61,039 bases of DNA from a candidate division WOR-3 bacterium (GCA_039801905.1 JBDRVQ010000005.1:1-61039); one strand, 5' to 3'; positions 51,708 to 60,908 are shown, counted from the stretch's first letter. The notes: generated by a model from the letters alone, not told the origin. Made by a program: numbers and translations.

Positions 51708-53060
51708 CTATCTTATTTTCCCCTTCAAATATTTATTCAGACGCCAGAAGATACTCTTCGCCCTTAATCGCCAATTGGGGAAGAAGCCCAATCTCATCCT
51801 TTTAATCCTCTCCGGATGATAAGGGAAATAATTCCCCATCTTTGGTTGGAAACTCTCCTCCCCATTCCGAAAAATCTCTTTTTCTCCTTTGATAATGTGG
51901 ATTACCCCTTCATTCCCTTCCCGCCTTTTCCACCATTCATAAAAATCGGTCATCGTGGTTAACCAGATCTTTCTCTTTCCGCAGGCGTATTTTAATATAC
52001 TCCGGAATAGTTGGGGGAATTGGGCTATCCGGTGGGGGTGGTCATAAATCACGATGGGCAAAGAATTTTTATAACGCCAGTCAATATAATTTTTATAATA
52101 GGCAAAAATCTCTTCCTCATTAAACCCCGCCTCTAAGAGCCGACCAAAACCGATGGGATGAATGGGGATTTGGAGGATCGGGAATTTCCTCCCTTTAATC
52201 TCCGGATAAAAGGGGAAATCGTCATAGGAAAGGGCAAATTCCGAAGAGAAAGAAAATCCCAAATCGGAAAGGACCCGATAGAGGGATTCGTTAAAGAGAC
52301 CAAAGGGACTGGCAAAACCCTTAACCATTATCCCTTCCTTCTCAAGGATTTCTTTTCCTTTTTGGATATTGAGATAATTACTTTGGTAATCAGGAAAGAG
52401 GTTGTGGGTATAGCAATGGAGTTGGATATCTTCTCCTTCCTTTCTGAGTTGGGTAAAGAAAGGGATAAGCCTCTGATGCTCTTTGGTATTAATAAACCAG
52501 GTAGCATTAATCCCCACTTCCTTCAATATCTCGTAGGTAATTTTTATCTCCCTCTCTCGGGCGAAATCGGTATCCACCCGGAAGATGAAAATCGAGAGAA
52601 AATTTTGGGGATAATACCAGAGGTGTTGGTATTCCATATCCTCCCAGAGACAAATCTGCCTCAGGGCGTTAAAGAAGAGTTTTCTAATCTCTCCCTTACT
52701 TACCGCCGAGACAAATTCGTAGGGGAACTTTTTGGGGTGATAATAGAAGTATCTCGGTTTCACTCTGATATCGGAAAGGGCAGACTTTAAGGAAAAAGGA
52801 AAAATGATCTTTTTCTCCTTTGCGTCCACATAAAGCCCCTTTTGGTTTAGAAAGCCTTCCTTTTCCAATTCAATTATCCCAACCCCAGAAAAGATCTCTT
52901 TTTTTTCGGGTAGGAGAAATTTTATCTTCCCCTTTTTTACCCGAGAAGGTTTTCGGTCAAGGTCAAACAGGTATTCTTCCCAAGGGATAGGGTTTAAGGG
53001 TTTTTCGATAGCTAACAAATCGGCGTAAGATTCAATTGTAGTTGTCACTCCCTCCCTCAT
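51708..53060 (-). CDS. Polysaccharide deacetylase-like protein
   Basis: 450 residues. The middle (about 210-370) has the NodB-like pattern: RVDTDFARER with the first Asp, LHCYTHNLF with the H-x3-H metal pair, and SPFGLFNESLYRVLSDLGF. The flanking parts are not recognised. It may deacetylate a glycan made by the neighbouring enzymes. The frame is open to 53222, but the ATG at 53060 overlaps the flippase stop as ATGA. Confidence 0.75.
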   Translation of the reverse strand: MREGVTTTIESYADLLAIEKPLNPIPWEEYLFDLDRKPSRVKKGKIKFLLPEKKEIFSGVGIIELEKEGFLNQKGLYVDAKEKKIIFPFSLKSALSDIRVKPRYFYYHPKKFPYEFVSAVSKGEIRKLFFNALRQICLWEDMEYQHLWYYPQNFLSIFIFRVDTDFAREREIKITYEILKEVGINATWFINTKEHQRLIPFFTQLRKEGEDIQLHCYTHNLFPDYQSNYLNIQKGKEILEKEGIMVKGFASPFGLFNESLYRVLSDLGFSFSSEFALSYDDFPFYPEIKGRKFPILQIPIHPIGFGRLLEAGFNEEEIFAYYKNYIDWRYKNSLPIVIYDHPHRIAQFPQLFRSILKYACGKRKIWLTTMTDFYEWWKRREGNEGVIHIIKGEKEIFRNGEESFQPKMGNYFPYHPERIKRMRLGFFPNWRLRAKSIFWRLNKYLKGKIR

Positions 53061-54361
53061 ACCTCCCTCCGAGTGAGAAATCTTATCTCCTGATTGGTGA
53101 CGATTGGCAGAAAAGCGCGCGCGAAAGAGAAATTTATCATCCGCCGCACGGAAAGGAGATTTAGGGCCAAGATTACCAACTCCCCAATAACGAATGCCAA
53201 GGCAATTCCGAAACCCCGCCATTGAGGATAGAATAGAAAACTTAATAAAATATTCAACAGCGTGCCGAGACCGGTGTTGCGAAGGAGGAATCTCTCCTTT
53301 TTTTGGGCGATAAGGGAAGCGGCGTAGAGGGTGGAAAGGGTGGTAAGAGGCAAAAAGAAGATTAAAATTCTGAGTAAATCCTCCCCTTTTAAATAAGCCT
53401 TTCCGAAAAATAGGGAGATGAGGGATGGGGAGAAGATAAGGACAATTAAGATCACAGGTAAGGTTAAAAGGAGGATAAACCGATTGGAAATTTCTAAGAC
53501 CTTCGGCAGTTTTTCCGGCTGGGTTTGGACAAAAGAGGAGATGAGGGGGAGAAAGAGAAAACTGAAAACGAAATCAATAATTAATGTAGAGAAGAGGAGG
53601 CGGTGCATCGCACTATAAATCCCTAACTCCTCTGATTGCCCGATCAACCCTAAAAGAATGATCCCGAAGTAGGTATAGAAAATTTGCAAAACATTAATTA
53701 TTCCCAAAGGGAAGGCGGATAAGAAAATCTCCTTAAAGACCTTAAAGTTTAGGGTGAAAAAGAACCTCCTGCCTCCTCTCTCATAAGCGAGAAGGAGAAA
53801 GATAATCCCTAACGCCTGACCGAGGTGGAAAGCGAAAGGAACCTTAGCGTAATCCCCTTCCTTTCTTACCAAAAGAAGGAGGAAGAAGAGATAACCGAAA
53901 CTCGTAAGCACCCGATTGATTCCCACATAGTCCATCCGCTCCTTACTCTGAAAAAACCATTCCAGGGATAGAGAATTGATGAATAAGAATAAGGAATAGA
54001 AAAAGATGAGCCTCTTCACCCCTGCCGGCTTTTTTAATACCTGGGTGATGAAGAGAAGGATGATAAAAACGATTAAAGATAAAAAGAGACGGAAGGTGAT
54101 AATCTGTTGGGGAAGCCTCTCCTCCCTTCTCCCGCTACTCAATTCCCTCACCCCAAAGGTCAAAAGGCCGAAGTCGGTTAAAATGAGGGCGTAGGAGACA
54201 AGGGAGAGGGCAAAGGAAAGCCAACCGAAATTTATCACTCCCACCCTCTGGGCAGAATAGAGGGTAGCAAAAAAGGTGAAAAGGGCAGAAAGGATTCGAC
54301 CCCCGAAGAGGTAGAGGGCATTGGGTAAAGGGCTAAGACCTTTCATAAGTGAGTTGGGCAT
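53057..54361 (-). CDS. Wzx-like polysaccharide flippase
   Basis: 434 residues, about 12-14 helices. It starts near PLPNALYLFGGRILSALF and continues with RVGVINFGWLSFALSL, DFGLLTFGVREL and similar MATE/MVF-like elements of O-antigen flippases. It should move lipid-linked glycan units across the inner membrane. The start is uncertain: ATG at 54361 has GGAAGAG upstream, while ATG at 54346 or TTG at 54382 are alternatives. It overlaps the GT4 gene. Confidence 0.83.
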   Translation of the reverse strand: MPNSLMKGLSPLPNALYLFGGRILSALFTFFATLYSAQRVGVINFGWLSFALSLVSYALILTDFGLLTFGVRELSSGRREERLPQQIITFRLFLSLIVFIILLFITQVLKKPAGVKRLIFFYSLFLFINSLSLEWFFQSKERMDYVGINRVLTSFGYLFFLLLLVRKEGDYAKVPFAFHLGQALGIIFLLLAYERGGRRFFFTLNFKVFKEIFLSAFPLGIINVLQIFYTYFGIILLGLIGQSEELGIYSAMHRLLFSTLIIDFVFSFLFLPLISSFVQTQPEKLPKVLEISNRFILLLTLPVILIVLIFSPSLISLFFGKAYLKGEDLLRILIFFLPLTTLSTLYAASLIAQKKERFLLRNTGLGTLLNILLSFLFYPQWRGFGIALAFVIGELVILALNLLSVRRMINFSFARAFLPIVTNQEIRFLTRREV

Positions 54362-55451
54362 AAATCTCTTCCAGTTTCTCAATCCGCTTTTCCAAAGAGA
54401 ATTTTTTCACAAACTCCTTACCCGCCTCCCCCATCTCCCTTCTTAAAGAAGGATTCTCAATCAAAAGACTTAACTTCTCCTCCAACCCTTTAATATCCCT
54501 CTCTTTCACTAAGAAGGCGGTCTTTCCGTCTTGCACAATCTCGGGAATACCGGAATGATGGGTGGAAACGACCGGTAAACCAATCCCCTGGGCTTCTAAG
54601 ATGGTATAGGGGGTACCTTCTTGATTCCCATCCCTGGTCTTATAACTGGGTAGGACAAAAATATCACTCTCCGCCATCTCCCGGAGAGCTTGCTCATTAG
54701 GGAGGGCACCACAATAGGTAATCCTCTCTCCTAAGTTATCTTCTCTAATTCTTCTTATTACCTCCCCTCTTAACTCCCCGTCGCCGATCACTTTTAAATG
54801 GCAGTTCGGATACCGAAAGGCAAGTCTTTTATAAGCGGCAAGTAAATGGAGGATCCCCTTCTTTTCGGTGAGGCGTCCAACAAAGATGATCTTCACTTCT
54901 TTTTTCAAGGATTCCTTTTTTTTCGGTAAGGTGGAGAGGTCAATACCTAAATAAAGAGTCATGACCTTTTGGGAAGGATAACCGATGGTAATTAAATCCT
55001 GGCGGGTAGCAGCACTGACACAGAGGAAGAGGTCCCCTTCTTTTGCCAGTTTCCGATAATTCTGGCAGTAATGATAAAATGTTGGATTTTTATACTTCTT
55101 ATGAAAAGGGACAAAAAACTCAAATCCGTGGAAAGAAACCACCAGAGGTAGAGAGAATCTCCTCTTGTAGGGTAAAAGATAGACACCTTCCACCCCCAAA
55201 TGGCAATGGATTAACTTTATCTCCTTCTCTCTTAAAAGTCGTTCCAGGGTTGGGGAACGGAGAAAGAGGCGATAGGAGAGACTTTCCCAGAAATCCGGTT
55301 GGTAAATATCGGGAAAGGGAAATATCTCTCGGTTCAATCTTTGCAAACAGAAGACATTCCCCTTCCAACTTTTAAGATTGGTGATATCTTTATAGGTGAA
55401 GGTCTCAGATAGGGGGAGGAAGTGGTGCCGGATGTGAAGGACTTCTCTCAA
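54333..55451 (-). CDS. GT4-family glycosyltransferase
   Basis: 372 residues, GT-B fold: RHHFLPLSETFTYKDI at the start, GRLTEKKGILHLLAAYKRL, and EGTPYTILEAQGIGLPVVST with the E-x7-E site. It is similar to colanic-acid and exopolysaccharide transferases. The start is TTG at 55451, overlapping the radical SAM stop as TTGA. Confidence 0.83.
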   Translation of the reverse strand: MREVLHIRHHFLPLSETFTYKDITNLKSWKGNVFCLQRLNREIFPFPDIYQPDFWESLSYRLFLRSPTLERLLREKEIKLIHCHLGVEGVYLLPYKRRFSLPLVVSFHGFEFFVPFHKKYKNPTFYHYCQNYRKLAKEGDLFLCVSAATRQDLITIGYPSQKVMTLYLGIDLSTLPKKKESLKKEVKIIFVGRLTEKKGILHLLAAYKRLAFRYPNCHLKVIGDGELRGEVIRRIREDNLGERITYCGALPNEQALREMAESDIFVLPSYKTRDGNQEGTPYTILEAQGIGLPVVSTHHSGIPEIVQDGKTAFLVKERDIKGLEEKLSLLIENPSLRREMGEAGKEFVKKFSLEKRIEKLEEIYAQLTYERS

Positions 55452-56563
55452 TTTATCTTAAAAAGGGTTGGCATTGGTGGCAGAAATAAGGATTGGTATC
55501 GGAAAGGGTATTCCGAAGCAAAATTTGGATAGCCACAGGGAGGATTTTGAGGATTGGGACAGAAACGGAGACAATCCCCAGAGCAAGGGATGGGTTGGAA
55601 TCTTCCCTTTCCCTTTTTCACATGGACATAAACATTCCCCACCCCCTCACAGGAGGGAATATTTTCGGAGTCGTATTCTTTTGGTAACTCCTGACAGACC
55701 GCATAGGTCATTCCCCTTCTCTCCACCTCCTTTCTCAGCCAGGTGTGAAAACGGACCCGTAAAGAGAAAGGAACGGTAAAACGCTTCTTCTCTGAATATT
55801 CCGAAATCCTCTCCGGGTCAAATCGGTAGTAGGAAAAGAATCTTTTTAAGGAAGAAGGGTTTACCTCTTTGAGCCGCTCCGCAACCCGCTGGATGGAAAT
55901 CTTATTGAAATAACCGGTGGAACCGATGATATGAGGAGAACCGGCCTCCTTTGCCTTCTCTAAGAGATAGATTATCTCTTCCTTTGTCATTACCCCCAAA
56001 AGGGTGGGATCAATCCGAACTAAAGCCGGGATTTTTAGCCGATTGAAATAGGCGACAGTCCGAAAGCGGTCTAAAATTTTACTCGCTTTAGGACTCGTAA
56101 TCGCCTGTTTTTCCGGAGTTGCCTCAATGGTGATTGTCAAAAACCAAAAGGGATATCCTTTAAGGGCGGGTAACTCCTTTAAGAGCCATAGAGGACCGTC
56201 CGCACTTTTTGTCACAATCCCAAAACTTAAATTATATTTAACAAGCAAAAGGACAATCTCTTTTGTCAAATTTCTCATCTCTCCGATCGGCTGTAAGGGA
56301 TCGGTCACTTGACTGAGATAGAAAGGAAAGAGGCGGTAGGCTCTCTTTATCTCCTCTTCTATCTTTTCCACGATATTGGAATAGATGACAACCTCCTCCC
56401 TTGACCAGGGATAAGCCCGGGCATAACAGATTGGACAACGAAAGAGACAACCGCCCGCCTCCGCGCCGGAAATGAGAATGGCATGGGGACATTTCCTCCT
56501 CCTTTTCGGATAAGGGAAGTCATGGAAGCATTTTCCCTTCCTCTCCCTTCGGCTGATGACCAT
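55448..56563 (-). CDS. Radical SAM protein with extra C-terminal cysteine cluster
   Basis: 371 residues. GCLFRCPICYAR gives the C-x3-C-x2-C radical SAM site near residue 40, and the surrounding TDPLQPI and VTKSADGP resemble SplB-like proteins. The C-terminus has a further group of cysteines (PCSGDCLRFCPNPQNPPCG), suggesting a second Fe-S cluster as in SPASM/twitch-type maturases. The substrate is unknown. It lies between the histone-deacetylase-family gene and the glycan genes. Confidence 0.75.
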   Translation of the reverse strand: MVISRRERKGKCFHDFPYPKRRRKCPHAILISGAEAGGCLFRCPICYARAYPWSREEVVIYSNIVEKIEEEIKRAYRLFPFYLSQVTDPLQPIGEMRNLTKEIVLLLVKYNLSFGIVTKSADGPLWLLKELPALKGYPFWFLTITIEATPEKQAITSPKASKILDRFRTVAYFNRLKIPALVRIDPTLLGVMTKEEIIYLLEKAKEAGSPHIIGSTGYFNKISIQRVAERLKEVNPSSLKRFFSYYRFDPERISEYSEKKRFTVPFSLRVRFHTWLRKEVERRGMTYAVCQELPKEYDSENIPSCEGVGNVYVHVKKGKGRFQPIPCSGDCLRFCPNPQNPPCGYPNFASEYPFRYQSLFLPPMPTLFKIN

Positions 56564-56571
56564 CCCTTAAT

Positions 56572-57513
56572 TTAACTTTTATTCTCAGTAGAATCTTCTT
56601 CCTTTATCACCCCTTCTGGTAACTGGTTAAGGACTTGGAGGCAGACCTTAGCGGTATTGAGATGAATTTCTACTGTATCCTCAATCTTTCGGGCATAGCC
56701 ACCCGCCAGGACGACACAAATTGGAATTCTCCTCTTTTCCCCTTCCCCAATCACAATCTCGTCCCTCTTCTTCAACCCCTCTTTGGTCAAGAGGAGGAGA
56801 CCTAACTGGTCATCTAAATAGGGGTCAGAACCCGCCACATAGATTACCAATTCTGGTTGGTGGCGGTCATAAATCTGGGGGACTGCGGAAGCCAAATGCC
56901 CGAGATAAATATCATCTCCGGCAAAATCGGGGAGACCGATATCCCAATCGCTTCGCTCCTTAATGGGATAGAGATTTTCCTGATGAATAGAAAAAGTGAA
57001 GACATCCGGGTCATCCTGAAAGATGCGGGCGGTGCCATTTCCTTGATGTAAGTCGCAGTCAATCACCGCCGCCTTCTTTATCCTCCCCTCCTTCTGCATC
57101 TTCTTAATCGCCACCCCGATATCATTGACATAACAGAAACCCTCACCGTGATTAGGAAAGGCATGGTGGAAACCACCCCCGATATGGAAACCAATCTTCT
57201 CCTCTAAGGCGAGCCGGGCGGCAAGGATCGTCCCGGCTGCGGCTAAGAAATAACCTTCAATAATTTCCCAGGTTAAAGGTAACTCCGAGCGGATCGTTCG
57301 GGAAGTCCAACGGAGATTGAGCATATCTTGAATATACTCTTCGGTGTGCACAAGGCGGATATCATCCACGTTAATTGGGGGTGGTTCTAAAAAATCCTCC
57401 TCTTTTGCCAAACCTTCGGCAAGCAACCTCTCTTTTATCAACCGGTACTTTTGGGTTGGAAAGACATGGGGTCCAATATTCATCTCATATTTATCAGAAT
57501 AGACAAATTTCAT
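56572..57513 (-). CDS. Histone deacetylase/AcuC-family hydrolase
   Basis: 313 residues. GGGFHHAFPNHGEGFCYVND carries the tandem catalytic His, and VIDCDLHQGNGTA the metal ligands; VAGSDPYLDDQLG and GGYA complete the site. Bacterial members act on small acetylated compounds such as polyamines or on acetyl-lysine. The ATG at 57513 is preferred because GGAGG lies 7 nt upstream; the ATG at 57519 overlaps the previous stop. Confidence 0.88.
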   Translation of the reverse strand: MKFVYSDKYEMNIGPHVFPTQKYRLIKERLLAEGLAKEEDFLEPPPINVDDIRLVHTEEYIQDMLNLRWTSRTIRSELPLTWEIIEGYFLAAAGTILAARLALEEKIGFHIGGGFHHAFPNHGEGFCYVNDIGVAIKKMQKEGRIKKAAVIDCDLHQGNGTARIFQDDPDVFTFSIHQENLYPIKERSDWDIGLPDFAGDDIYLGHLASAVPQIYDRHQPELVIYVAGSDPYLDDQLGLLLLTKEGLKKRDEIVIGEGEKRRIPICVVLAGGYARKIEDTVEIHLNTAKVCLQVLNQLPEGVIKEEDSTENKS

Positions 57514-57515
57514 AA

Positions 57516-60311
57516 TCATTCCTCCCTTAGGATACTTTTTAATTTATCTAAGATAATGGGGTCAGTCTCCTCCTCATAATGATTTTTCAGTAAATTCCTT
57601 GTGTACTCATCTTTGAAGTTACTAAGTGCCAAGACTGTCGCCATCCGGATCCCTAAATGGGGGGAAGTAAGGAAAGAAGAGAGAATTTTCCTCACCTCCT
57701 TCTTCCTCTCTTCTTTCAAGTTTGGGATTTGTTCACCGAGGCAGATGATAAGACCCCGAAGGAGTAAAGGATTCGTTGAGGATTTAAGATAAAGGAGCAA
57801 ATCATCAACTCCCTTTTCTCCGTAATTCTTAATCGCCACTTCCGCTGCCTGCCGCACAGTAAAGATTGGGTCGGAAAGGTTCTCTATCAAATTGGGAAGT
57901 GCCTCCTCTTCTTTTATCTTGCCCAGGGCAACCGTGGCGCTGATCCGAATTGGTTCCGATTTATCCTTTAGGTATCTCAATATCACCCGGAGAACCTTCT
58001 TTCTGAGGATTGAATCCTCAGGCGTGATGATAGAATCCGCCTTGACAATCTCACCCAGGGCGGAAATGATCCAGCGGGGACGGTTCCGGATTACCTTCCC
58101 ATTCGGTAAACGGCGTTCTTTTAAGGCGGAGATTAAGGAATCAACTGCCGCCTTAACCTTCAATTTACCTAAAAGGTAGATGACATTCGCCCGGGCTTCT
58201 CTTCTTTCATCCCAAAGATATTGGAAAAGGTAAGGAATCACCTTCTCGGGAAGGGATTCGCAAAATTCTTCAATCGCCCTCAACTCCAAACTATTCCTTG
58301 TCGCAATCTTTTCGGCAAAGATATAATTGCGGGATATCGTATCCCTCTTTATCAGTTCCCTCCGGTAAGCCCGCACCCTCTTTTTGGCACTCCCTACCTC
58401 CCATTCGCTTGCTCCCTTAAATACCTCGCCGATTGACTTTTCCGTTAGGCTCTCAACAGGAACCTCTTCTTCCACCTCCCCTTTTTTCTTCTCCCGCAGA
58501 TTAATTCCCACCCCGTAAAAGCCCTTAAAGGAATAGGTTAATTCCGACAATTCGCAATCTTTGGGATAAAGGTCTTCCCCTCCGAGGTCTAAGAAAATTC
58601 CAATCCCCCCAAAATCCCGGGATTGGTTCGCCCAACCCTGACCGAATCCCTTCTCTCTGGTGAGATAGGTATCGTCACCTTCCGAATCTAAAAATAGACC
58701 GAAGGAATTGGTTAAACCAATACCCTGACCTCCAGAGGTATAGTAGTGGTCATCACCTTCCTTATCAATGAGAATACCAACAGAAAAGTCATGACCTTCC
58801 CCTTGAGCCGGTCCGAGCCGGGAGTAGTAATTATCATTACCTTTTTTATCAATGAGAATCCCGGAGGCGAGATGGATACCGGCCCCTTGGGCATATTCCG
58901 TGGCTAAGTATTGGTCATTACCTTCGCCGTCAAAGAGCATCCCTAAGGAATACCAATAACTCGTCCCCTGAGAGAAGACATCGCCGTTATAGAAATCATT
59001 TCCCTTTCCATCATAAAGGAGTCCAATCCCGCCGCCGGCATCCGGTCGGAAGCCCATCCCAAAACCTTGAGCAAAACTCCGGAAGTCATTGGGCAGAAGT
59101 GGTTCGTGCCTAAACCTTCCTCCGGCATAGTAGAGATCATTCCCGGATCGGTCAAATAGAAGACCATAGCCAAAGGTAGAACCGAAACCCTGGCTGAAGT
59201 TATCCGAACGGTAGACGTCATTCCCCCCCAAATCAAAAAGAAAACCTAAGCCGTAAAAACCTGCTCCCTGGGTGAAGGTCTTACCCTCGTAGCGGTCATC
59301 TCCTTCGTAATCCAAAAAAATTCCTAAACCGAAGAGGGCACTCCCTAGTGAATACTCTTTACCCAAATAGATATCCTTTCCCTGAAAATCAAGAAGGAGA
59401 CTCACACCGAAGATACTGCCCGCCAGAGAGAAAGGTCTTTGTGATTGGTAAAAATCGTTTCCGCTAAAATCAATAATCGCTGAGAAGGGGTGACCAAAGA
59501 AACCGATGGCACCATTCGGAACGTAATAAATATCATCTCCTCCCAGGTCAATAATCACCGAGAAATCACCATAATAGAAATTATTCTCCTCCGAACCAAT
59601 CACCACCTTACCCCATTCGTTCTCCTCATAATGATAGACCTTACCGGAAACATTCGGACATTCAATCTTTTCCTTTCTTCCTGCAAAATCCTGAGAGATA
59701 AACTCCAAATACTGAGAGAACCTTTTTAACTGGGCAAGGGATTGATTGAGAATCTCTGGGAAATGGACTTTTCTTAACACGGAAAAGAAACTATCCCCGG
59801 GGATTTTTGCGGAATCAAATTTAATTGGCTGGCTAAATTCTTTATGGAGAAGACCTTTTAAGTAGTCATCGGTTGTATCCTCCTCATCAGAGAAAAGAGT
59901 AGGGGCGAAATATAAAAGATAATCTCTCTCCTCCTCTGAGAGCTGCCCTTCCCTTTTCCAACGGTATAGCGGTTCCAACTCCTCACCAAAACGGTAAGTG
60001 AGGGAAGAGAGGTCATTGATCATTTTAGGGAGAGAAGAGAAGTTAACCGGTGGATTATGATTTGAGAGGAATTTGTTAAGAAAGCGATCCAAATGGCTAA
60101 CCGTTGAATCTAAATAGAAAGGAAGCCAGAGTGGTTCGTCCAGCGATCTGGCAACCCTCTTGAGGAGAAAGAGAGAATCAATCGCCCATTTCTTCTCAAA
60201 AGCCAATTCCTTCCGGCTGAGAGAGTAAGGGGTGAGACATTTTTCAATGAGACTAATCTCCGTGGGAGAAAGAGAGGCGAAGAGAAAGAAAAGAAGGTAA
60301 GATAAAAACAT
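57516..60311 (-). CDS. Large exported protein: G-x-D-x-Y repeats plus HEAT repeats
   Basis: 931 residues. Signal peptide FLSYLLFFLFASLS. Residues about 230-600 hold roughly 14 repeats of 24-28 residues centred on [LF]-x-[GD]-x-G-[ND]-D-x-Y, e.g. LDYEGDDRYEG, FDLGGNDVYRS and FDRSGNDLYYAG, with QG near each, resembling a glycine-rich beta-solenoid. From about 690 to the end are HEAT-like repeats (RREARANVIYLLGKLKVKAAVDSL, ISATVALGKIKEEEALPNLI). No type IX sorting domain is seen. I know no named family with this combination. Confidence 0.65.
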   Translation of the reverse strand: MFLSYLLFFLFASLSPTEISLIEKCLTPYSLSRKELAFEKKWAIDSLFLLKRVARSLDEPLWLPFYLDSTVSHLDRFLNKFLSNHNPPVNFSSLPKMINDLSSLTYRFGEELEPLYRWKREGQLSEEERDYLLYFAPTLFSDEEDTTDDYLKGLLHKEFSQPIKFDSAKIPGDSFFSVLRKVHFPEILNQSLAQLKRFSQYLEFISQDFAGRKEKIECPNVSGKVYHYEENEWGKVVIGSEENNFYYGDFSVIIDLGGDDIYYVPNGAIGFFGHPFSAIIDFSGNDFYQSQRPFSLAGSIFGVSLLLDFQGKDIYLGKEYSLGSALFGLGIFLDYEGDDRYEGKTFTQGAGFYGLGFLFDLGGNDVYRSDNFSQGFGSTFGYGLLFDRSGNDLYYAGGRFRHEPLLPNDFRSFAQGFGMGFRPDAGGGIGLLYDGKGNDFYNGDVFSQGTSYWYSLGMLFDGEGNDQYLATEYAQGAGIHLASGILIDKKGNDNYYSRLGPAQGEGHDFSVGILIDKEGDDHYYTSGGQGIGLTNSFGLFLDSEGDDTYLTREKGFGQGWANQSRDFGGIGIFLDLGGEDLYPKDCELSELTYSFKGFYGVGINLREKKKGEVEEEVPVESLTEKSIGEVFKGASEWEVGSAKKRVRAYRRELIKRDTISRNYIFAEKIATRNSLELRAIEEFCESLPEKVIPYLFQYLWDERREARANVIYLLGKLKVKAAVDSLISALKERRLPNGKVIRNRPRWIISALGEIVKADSIITPEDSILRKKVLRVILRYLKDKSEPIRISATVALGKIKEEEALPNLIENLSDPIFTVRQAAEVAIKNYGEKGVDDLLLYLKSSTNPLLLRGLIICLGEQIPNLKEERKKEVRKILSSFLTSPHLGIRMATVLALSNFKDEYTRNLLKNHYEEETDPIILDKLKSILREE

Positions 60312-60316
60312 TATCA

Positions 60317-60345
60317 ATTATAATCCATCTTAGTAATTAAGTCAA
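60317..60345 (-). promoter_or_regulatory. Leaderless promoter of the 931-residue repeat protein operon
   Basis: TTGACT (60340-60345), 17-bp spacer, TATAAT (60317-60322), then TGATA and the ATG at 60311. It shows that an exported protein gene can also be leaderless here. Confidence 0.74.
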
Positions 60346-60404
60346 TCTTTTTATTCGGCTGTTATTTTTTCAATTACCTAGGCGAAAAAGATAATAATTA
60401 AGTT

Positions 60405-60908
60405 ATTAAAAATCAAATACTTATAAAAATGGAAAAATTTAGTGTCAGAAAATGGGGGGTATTTCCGTATTTATTATAGAGGGCTATGAAGAAGTTAAAA
60501 GAAGTTATTAAGGTAAGTGATTGGGTTCTAATCCCAACCCTTATCTCAGAAGAGAGATTGAGGAGGTATTATCGGGTAATTAGGACTTAATAAAAATGGC
60601 ATTAAATCATAAGACCTTTATCAAACAGGAGGGGTTTATCTTTATAAAAAGGGGTATACCATACAGGGGATGGTATCAGGGATTTAATGGAAGAGATAAT
60701 AGAAGTTCTAAGAAAAGGCTTAGTTTGGGATTTAATCGAAGATTTAATAAAGGGTTTAATCAAGAATTTAATAGATAGTCTAAAAGAGGGTATAAAGAGA
60801 AGGATAATCAGAAGCCTAAACCAAGGTATAATCCAGAGCCTAATTAAAGGTTTAATCCGAAGCCTAAATGAGAGCCTAATCCTAAGAGAAACTTTAAGGC
60901 AGAGAGAT
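60405..60908 (+). repeat. Dispersed intergenic element, copy 3
   Basis: Best preserved copy. Block A (60405-60490): AAAAATCAAA, AGTGTCAGAAAATGGGGGG, TATTTCCGTATTTATTATAG, GGGCTATGAAG. A hairpin-forming TTGGGTTCTAATCCCAA lies near 60520. Block B (60550-60680): GAGGAGGTATTATCGGG, GGAGGGGTTTATC and the inverted repeat ATACCAT/ATGGTAT (60656-60662 and 60670-60676). Block C (60681-60908): 19 diverged 12-mers (GGTTTAATCAAG, AGCCTAAATGAG, AGCCTAATCCTA) in strict register. Plus-strand frames give periodic peptides (GFNRRFNKGFNQEFNR; DLIEDLIKGLIKNLID). Confidence 0.8.

Noticed and set aside
60510-60535. tRNA gene suggested by a GGGTTCTAATCCC arm
   Set aside because: No acceptor, D or anticodon arm can be folded around it, and position 57 of the loop is atypical.
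23524-60908. CRISPR array interpretation of the 12-bp repeats
   Set aside because: Units are contiguous, only 12 bp, diverged and without spacers; no cas genes are near.
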